From NCBI GenBank assembly GCA_002386045.1, contig DGEQ01000128.1, positions 1 to 18,505 of the forward strand: a stretch of 18,505 nt of DNA, given 5' to 3'. Position numbers and translations under genes: made by a program. How positions within the stretch are numbered: the first letter of the stretch is position 1; each line of letters opens with the position of its first letter. The notes beneath the pieces were generated by a model. It saw only the letters and a program-made list of their open reading frames with translations, did no database searches and had not been told where the DNA came from. This DNA comes from Hungateiclostridiaceae bacterium UBA3922. Its GTDB lineage: Bacteria > Bacillota > Clostridia > Acetivibrionales > DTU013. Positions 13,943-18,505 of the stretch are shown piece after piece.

Positions 13943-15235
13943 ATGCCTTACTCTCTCAAATACGGAAACCGCGAGTTCCACGTCCGGCTGCCGGACGAAC
14001 AGGTAAAGCTGGTCCTGGAGCCAAACCGCATCGATTTCCCGGAGCGGACGCCACGTGAGCTGATCGGAGAGGCGCTGGACGATCCCATAGGCGCGAAACG
14101 GATCGAGGAAACGGTGAAACCCGGCGACAGGGTCTGTATCGTGATCAGCGATGTCACAAGAAGCTGGCAGAAGCCCGGCATGATACTCGGCGTCCTCCTG
14201 GAAAGGCTGAACGGGGCCGGGGTCAGGGACGAAGACATAGTCGTCATAAGCGCACGCGGCACCCACCGCGCCCAGACAGAGGATGAACTGCGCGCACTGG
14301 TGACCGGCGAAATATACGACAGGATCAGGGTGGTGGACCATGATCCATCGGACGAAAGCAACCTTACATACCTGGGCACTACCAGCCGCGGCACCCCCGT
14401 AAAGCTCAATTCCATCGCTGTGAACAGCGATCACGTGATCCTCGTCGGCGCTGTACTTCACCACTTCCTTGCCGGTTTCAGCGGCGGCAGGAAAAGCGTG
14501 ATACCCGGCATCGCATCCAGGGAAACAGTCCAGGCCAACCACTCGCTCTCACTGAACCCGGAACAGGGCAGCGGCGGCGACCCGAACGTGAAAAGCGGCC
14601 GGCTGGAAGGCAACCCGGTGCACCTTGATATGCTTGAAGGCGCGCTGATGCTTGGCCGCTGCTTTATAATCAATATCGTCACCGATGACAGTTACAGGAT
14701 CGTCAGGGCCTTTGCCGGCGACATGGCAAAAGCCCATGAGGAAGCGTGCAGGCTCGTGGACAGGATGAACAAGGTCCGCATCGACCGCCTCTATCCCATA
14801 GTCATCGCATCGGCTGGCGGGTACCCAAAGGACATCAACGTCTACCAGCCGCTGAAAACGCTGTGCCACATGCTGGAATGCACTGAACCCGGCGGGATAA
14901 TGATCATGCTTTCCGAGAGCCGGGAAGGCTTCGGGTCGCCCGATACCGAAAAGCAGATAACCTGCTTCGACAACATGCGTGACAGGGAAAAGGCACTCCG
15001 TGAAAAATATTCCATCGGGGCCCATACCGGATACCTGTTTGCCGAAGCGGCAGAAAAATACAGGTTTATATATGTCACTGATTTCGGTGAGGAGAATTTT
15101 TCAAAAACGAAGATGCATGTGGTCCGGACCCTCGACGAGGCGCTGGACCTGGCTGCCTCCATGTGCGGCGGGAAACTGACAGGGGACGTTCTGCTGATGC
15201 CCAACGGCTCGGTGACGCTTCCGGCACTGGCATGA
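13943..15235 (+). CDS. larA: LarA-family nickel-dependent racemase/epimerase
   Basis: This 430-residue protein belongs to the lactate racemase LarA family, which inverts the alpha-carbon of 2-hydroxy acids by hydride transfer using a nickel-pincer nucleotide. The key residues even keep Lactiplantibacillus plantarum numbering: H108 (ARGTHR), H174 (HHF), K184 (SGGRKS, the cofactor attachment lysine) and H200 (the nickel ligand). A lysine in GGYPKDINVYQ (K296) matches K298. AAGGAG lies six bases before the ATG. It stands alone on the plus strand and converges with the amino-acid transporter genes, 29 bases apart. No cofactor-synthesis genes (larB, larC, larE) are in the window. Homologues act on lactate, malate, other hydroxy acids or gluconate, so the substrate is open. 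Confidence 0.9.
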   Translation: MPYSLKYGNREFHVRLPDEQVKLVLEPNRIDFPERTPRELIGEALDDPIGAKRIEETVKPGDRVCIVISDVTRSWQKPGMILGVLLERLNGAGVRDEDIVVISARGTHRAQTEDELRALVTGEIYDRIRVVDHDPSDESNLTYLGTTSRGTPVKLNSIAVNSDHVILVGAVLHHFLAGFSGGRKSVIPGIASRETVQANHSLSLNPEQGSGGDPNVKSGRLEGNPVHLDMLEGALMLGRCFIINIVTDDSYRIVRAFAGDMAKAHEEACRLVDRMNKVRIDRLYPIVIASAGGYPKDINVYQPLKTLCHMLECTEPGGIMIMLSESREGFGSPDTEKQITCFDNMRDREKALREKYSIGAHTGYLFAEAAEKYRFIYVTDFGEENFSKTKMHVVRTLDEALDLAASMCGGKLTGDVLLMPNGSVTLPALA

Positions 15236-15264
15236 CGGCAGTATAAGGAAAAACCGGCAACGAA

Positions 15265-16059
<795 letters not shown>

Positions 16060-16072
16060 CGGTAAGACCCTC

Positions 16073-16711
16073 CTACACCTTGAAATAATCCAGCCTGCGT
16101 TCCAGCCGGCCCAGGACGATCGTCAGCACACCGTTGAAAACCAGGAAAAACAGGCCTGTCGAAAACAGGGGCCAAATCAGGCCCTGCTTGGTAAAGCGTT
16201 CGGCGCACATTATGATCTCCGCTATCCCTATTACGCGCGCCAGGGCAGTATCCTTCGTAAGCGTGATGATTTCGTTGCTCATGGGAGGCACTATCCTCTT
16301 GATCACCTGCAGGAGTATGACCTTGAAAAACACCTGCGGTTTGGTCATGCCAAGGACCGCCCCGGCCTCATACTGTCCTTTCGGTATGCTCTCTATACCG
16401 CCCCTGTATATTTCGGAGAAATAAGCGGCATAATTGACAACAAAGGCCACGATAGCTGCTGTCATCCTGGACTTCATCGGGGTCCCGAACAGCAGTCCCG
16501 GCGAATACAATACCACGAACAACTGCAGCATCAGCGGCGTCCCGCGGATTATCCACACGAATGTCCTGACCAGCCATTTGAGCGGTTTGAATCTCGACAT
16601 CGATCCGAACGTGATCACAAGCCCCAGCGGTATGGCCATCGCCAGGGTCAGGATGAACAGCCTGATATTGAGCCAGAATCCTTCGAAGAGCGACGAGATA
16701 TATATATTCAT
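16073..16711 (-). CDS. Polar amino-acid ABC transporter permease
   Basis: This 212-residue membrane protein of the HisM/GlnP family has about five hydrophobic spans, beginning with LNIRLFILTLAMAIPLGLVI. The FVWIIRGTPLMLQLFV segment, about residues 52-67, and the EAA loop YEAGAVLGMTKPQVFFKVIL, about 115-134, which contacts the ATPase, are diagnostic. CGGAGG lies about six bases before the ATG. It lies between binding-protein and ATPase genes in the normal order and would form the channel as a homodimer. A stable hairpin separates it from the binding-protein gene. Confidence 0.95.
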   Translation of the reverse strand: MNIYISSLFEGFWLNIRLFILTLAMAIPLGLVITFGSMSRFKPLKWLVRTFVWIIRGTPLMLQLFVVLYSPGLLFGTPMKSRMTAAIVAFVVNYAAYFSEIYRGGIESIPKGQYEAGAVLGMTKPQVFFKVILLQVIKRIVPPMSNEIITLTKDTALARVIGIAEIIMCAERFTKQGLIWPLFSTGLFFLVFNGVLTIVLGRLERRLDYFKV

Positions 16712-16737
16712 ACCGTTCCTCCGAGTAATGGTGAAAG

Positions 16738-16768
16738 CTCCACCGGGACCGCAAAGGTCCCGATGGAG
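16738..16768 (-). other. Intercistronic hairpin between binding-protein and permease genes
   Basis: CTCCACCGGGACC (16738-16750) pairs with GGTCCCGATGGAG (16756-16768) over 13 positions with one mismatched or wobble pair and a five-base GCAAA loop. On the minus strand CTTTCACC follows, which is too short a T tract for full termination. It fits a partial terminator or RNA-protecting hairpin that keeps the binding protein more abundant than the permease. Confidence 0.65.
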
Positions 16769-16799
16769 ACCTTATGATCGTACCGGGTATCCTGCCGGT

Positions 16800-17633
16800 T
16801 TACAGGAGGCTGTCCTCCAGGCCGTAACGGGCTGCGATCTCCGCTACCGTGCCGTCATCCAGGAGTTTTCTGAGTATTTCGTTGACCTTCCCGGTCATGT
16901 CGCTGCCCTTGCGGAAAGCTATGCCGAACTGCTGGGCGCCGAAATTGTTGTCCGTATTGGCCACCAGGTCTTCAAAATCGGTGCCGGGTCCGACATTGTA
17001 GTACGCAAGCACGGCGTCCACTATAGCCATGTCGGCAGTACCTGACTTGACTTCCATCAATGCCTTTGCCATGGAATCGGCCGGTACATATTCACAGTTG
17101 GCGAAGAACTCCTTGGCGGAAACGTCCTCCGTGCCGTCATCCGGGATAGTACCAAGAGCCTTGCCTTCTCCGGTGGACCCGGCTTCCGCCGTCAGTATCA
17201 GGCCATCCACATTTGCCAGGATCTCTGCTTCCCTTTCTGCTCTTACAACGATGGCCTGCTCATTCTTCATGTAGGGGATAGAAATGCTCATGTTCTGCTT
17301 GCGTTCTTCAGTTATGCACATTCCGTTCCAGATGCAGTCGATGTTTTTGGAATTGAGTTCGACTTCCTTGGAATCCCAGTTGATCTCGATGAATTCGGCC
17401 TTCAGCCCAAGCTTCTCGCATACGATCTCGGCCAACTCGGTGTCAAAACCGGTCAGGTTCCCGTCCTTGTCATAGAAGTTCATGGGCGGATACTGGGTGA
17501 TCCCGATTACCAAAGTACCTTTATCCTTTATGTATTTGTAATCAGAATCGGCCTTAGACGAACACCCCGGCAGGACCAGGGCCAGCATGAATAATACCAG
17601 CATCAAGGACACAAATCTTGTTGTCTTTCTCAT
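16800..17633 (-). CDS. Polar amino-acid ABC transporter substrate-binding lipoprotein
   Basis: This 277-residue lipoprotein has a signal peptide ending at lipobox C24 (LPGC), then a type 3 bacterial solute-binding domain. The typical first strand GTLVIGITQYPPMNFYDKDG is followed by LTGFDTELAEIVCEKLGL, IDCIWNGMCITEERKQNM (whose arginine usually binds the ligand carboxylate) and GTADMAIVDAVLAYY. The final FGIAFRKGSDM segment is also standard. It is the first gene of the importer operon. GAGGGGG lies about eight bases before the ATG. The ligand is a polar amino acid, possibly cystine- or glutamine-like, but it cannot be fixed from the sequence. Confidence 0.95.
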   Translation of the reverse strand: MRKTTRFVSLMLVLFMLALVLPGCSSKADSDYKYIKDKGTLVIGITQYPPMNFYDKDGNLTGFDTELAEIVCEKLGLKAEFIEINWDSKEVELNSKNIDCIWNGMCITEERKQNMSISIPYMKNEQAIVVRAEREAEILANVDGLILTAEAGSTGEGKALGTIPDDGTEDVSAKEFFANCEYVPADSMAKALMEVKSGTADMAIVDAVLAYYNVGPGTDFEDLVANTDNNFGAQQFGIAFRKGSDMTGKVNEILRKLLDDGTVAEIAARYGLEDSLL

Positions 17634-17693
17634 ATCGTGTTCCCCCTCACAACATTTTGACCCTATTTTTGTATCAATTTACCACACTGTCAC

Positions 17694-17707
17694 TTTAGCA
17701 TGCTAAA
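17694..17707. promoter_or_regulatory. 14-bp perfect palindrome, candidate operator
   Basis: TTTAGCATGCTAAA is perfectly symmetric and sits about 14-27 bases downstream of the -10, at the start of the amino-acid transporter transcript. The position is classic for a dimeric repressor. I do not recognise the regulator; it is not a standard CodY, TnrA or cre site. Confidence 0.55.
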
Positions 17708-17720
17708 TTGATGATATATA

Positions 17721-17749
17721 TTTATACCACAGCTTTGTATTAAAATCAA
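17721..17749 (-). promoter_or_regulatory. Promoter of the amino-acid ABC transporter operon
   Basis: TTGATT (17744-17749) and TATAAA (17721-17726) on the minus strand are 17 bases apart, with a TGG extended -10. The leader to the ATG at 17633 is about 80 bases. Confidence 0.7.
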
Positions 17750-17792
17750 GAGCTAAATGAAATTTTCACATCCCGGATCATACATGCAACAC

Positions 17793-17826
17793 AAAAACGC
17801 CTCCCAGGTCTGTCCTGAAAGGCGTT
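17793..17826 (-). terminator. Intrinsic terminator of the initiator tRNA gene
   Basis: AACGCCTCCCAGG (17796-17808) pairs with CCTGAAAGGCGTT (17814-17826), 13 positions with two G-U pairs and a five-base loop. A TTTTT run follows on the minus strand. It starts seven bases after the tRNA CCA. Confidence 0.88.
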
Positions 17827-17832
17827 TCCATT

Positions 17833-17909
<77 letters not shown>

Positions 17910-17921
17910 ATATATCCCGCT

Positions 17922-17942
17922 GTTGAGTACATGTAACTCAAC
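17922..17942 (-). other. Hairpin in the initiator tRNA 5' leader
   Basis: GTTGAGT and ACTCAAC form a perfect 7-bp stem around a seven-base loop that itself contains ACATGT. It lies between the promoter -10 and the mature tRNA end, so it would be part of the leader removed by RNase P. Confidence 0.5.
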
Positions 17943-17953
17943 CGCGCTTATAT

Positions 17954-17982
17954 AGTATAACACCACAGAGCGATTTATGCAA
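17954..17982 (-). promoter_or_regulatory. Promoter of the initiator tRNA gene
   Basis: TTGCAT (17977-17982) and TATACT (17954-17959) on the minus strand are 17 bases apart, with a TGT extended -10. The predicted start is near 17947, about 38 bases before the mature 5' end. Confidence 0.75.
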
Positions 17983-18089
17983 GTTTTCCGCCCAAAAATT
18001 TTAAGGCAATGCGTGGAAGTCCGGGCAGCTTTCCAGGAACGCCTGTCATCGTTCCGGGCGCCATGGATCGGCTACGGCCATCCCTGCGC

Positions 18090-18123
18090 AAAAAAGGGGT
18101 TCCGGTAAAATCACCGAAATCCC
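18090..18123 (-). terminator. Intrinsic terminator of the tRNA-Leu gene
   Basis: GGGATTTCGGT on the minus strand pairs with ACCGGAACCCC around a six-base loop, with one mismatch and one G-U pair, and runs into TTTTTT. It begins directly after the tRNA CCA. The 107 bases further on, up to the initiator tRNA promoter, hold only a weak inverted repeat (18033-18058) and no gene. Confidence 0.88.
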
Positions 18124-18211
18124 TGGTGCCGAAGACCGGGATCGAACCGGTACGGCTTTAGGGGCCGCAGGATTTTAAGTCCTGTGCGTCTGCCAGTTCC
18201 GCCACTTCGGC
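18124..18211 (-). tRNA. tRNA-Leu (UAA)
   Basis: This 88-nt class II tRNA with encoded CCA has acceptor GCCGAAG/CTTCGGC. The anticodon stem CAGGA/TCCTG encloses CTTAAAA with anticodon UAA, and a long variable arm (CGGC/GCCG) is present as expected for leucine. It reads UUA and UUG codons. Confidence 0.97.
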
Positions 18212-18233
18212 ATATCAACAATAACATATGATA

Positions 18234-18260
18234 ACACCTGCTTTTTCAAAAAGCAAGTGT
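18234..18260. repeat. Near-perfect inverted repeat between S1 gene and tRNA-Leu
   Basis: ACACCTGCTTTTT (18234-18246) is the inverse of AAAAAGCAAGTGT (18248-18260) with a single mismatch. As RNA it would fold into a long stem with internal U/A pairs, possibly a terminator for the S1 gene. It also contains TTGAAA on the minus strand, with a poor -10 (TGTTAT) 17 bases on, so it could overlap a weak tRNA-Leu promoter. Confidence 0.5.
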
Positions 18261-18279
18261 GACCAGGAGGCAAATGATT

Positions 18280-18505
18280 CTAGAAATACTGGGTGGACCT
18301 GCGATATCCTCCGCTGCCTCTTTTTGACTCAAAATTCTTTTTCAGGTCGTGGATCTTTTCTTCGCTGTCTTTCAGGAATTTCGCCAGCCGGTCCTCGAAC
18401 GAGAGGTTCTCGCCGCCGTTTCGGTCCCAGTCTATTTCAGCAGGGGCACTGCCTGCTTTCCGCGTCTCCCCGGGATCGATCGCTTTCCTGATCGACAGGC
18501 TGATC
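18280..18505 (-). CDS. S1 RNA-binding domain protein, C-terminal part (YabR-like, partial)
   Basis: These are the last 74 residues and stop codon of a protein whose N-terminus lies beyond the window. The first residues, ISLSIRKA, are the final strand of an S1 OB-fold domain. A charged linker follows, then a conserved tail, FEDRLAKFLKDSEEKIHDLK and ESKRGSGGYRR. This tail closely resembles that of Bacillus YabR-type S1 proteins, small general RNA-binding proteins of Firmicutes (from memory, no alignment made). It lies on the same strand as the tRNA genes, 68 bases upstream of tRNA-Leu. The contig edge truncates it; the gene itself shows no damage. Confidence 0.82.
   Translation of the reverse strand, partial: ISLSIRKAIDPGETRKAGSAPAEIDWDRNGGENLSFEDRLAKFLKDSEEKIHDLKKNFESKRGSGGYRRSTQYF

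Noticed and set aside
18033..18058. Inverted repeat as a small RNA or terminator
   Set aside because: The stem has one internal mismatch, no T tract and no promoter of its own; it is more likely chance in a short GC-rich stretch.

Overview
The window looks like a metagenomic or draft-assembly contig from a Firmicute, most likely a Clostridia-like anaerobe. The evidence is: promoters of the TTGACA-N17-TATAAT type in AT-rich gaps, AGGAGG ribosome binding sites, ribose-type and amino-acid ABC transporters whose binding proteins are Gram-positive-style lipoproteins, a YabR-like S1 protein next to tRNA genes, and a DeoR/FGGY-kinase sugar locus. The first 19 bases are not genomic: they are the Tn5/Nextera mosaic end, so the contig stops inside a gene at an artificial edge. 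Apart from larA, every gene lies on the minus strand.

Region 1 (about 1-13,700) is a sugar or glycoside utilisation locus in three transcription units. Unit A (promoter about 6434-6462) runs leftward: a tagatose/psicose 3-epimerase-type TIM barrel, a sugar-binding lipoprotein, a double-ATPase subunit, a permease (a complete ribose/CUT2-type importer), a second TIM-barrel isomerase and a truncated Gfo/Idh/MocA dehydrogenase of the GFMGKAHS type. Unit B (promoter about 10216-10244, terminator about 6602-6660) encodes a second Gfo/Idh/MocA dehydrogenase, a zinc alcohol/polyol dehydrogenase and an L-fucose/L-arabinose isomerase-like protein. Unit C (promoter about 12982-13010, terminator about 10374-10413) encodes an FGGY kinase and a DeoR-family regulator. 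A HAD phosphatase gene lies upstream. All three promoters carry the 8-mer CGTTTATT inside arrays of CG/TG steps at 10-bp pitch. This shared candidate operator suggests that the DeoR protein controls the whole locus as a regulon.

The inferred role of region 1 is import of a sugar, polyol or glycoside, oxidation or reduction by two Gfo/Idh/MocA enzymes and a Zn dehydrogenase, rearrangement by two TIM barrels and a FucI-like protein, and phosphorylation by the kinase. Two Gfo/Idh/MocA enzymes plus two TIM barrels recalls the oxidation-elimination-hydration-reduction logic known for levoglucosan and other 3-keto-glycoside pathways. The real substrate cannot be read from the sequence.

Region 2 (13,700-15,235) is a divergent intergenic segment with a 15-bp direct repeat, followed by a plus-strand LarA-family nickel-pincer racemase/epimerase with its nickel and cofactor residues intact. 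Region 3 (15,265-17,750) is a polar amino-acid ABC importer operon (binding protein, permease, ATPase) with its own promoter and a 14-bp palindrome at the likely start of transcription. Region 4 (17,790-18,505) holds initiator tRNA-Met and tRNA-Leu(UAA), each with a clear intrinsic terminator, and the 3' end of the S1-domain protein gene.
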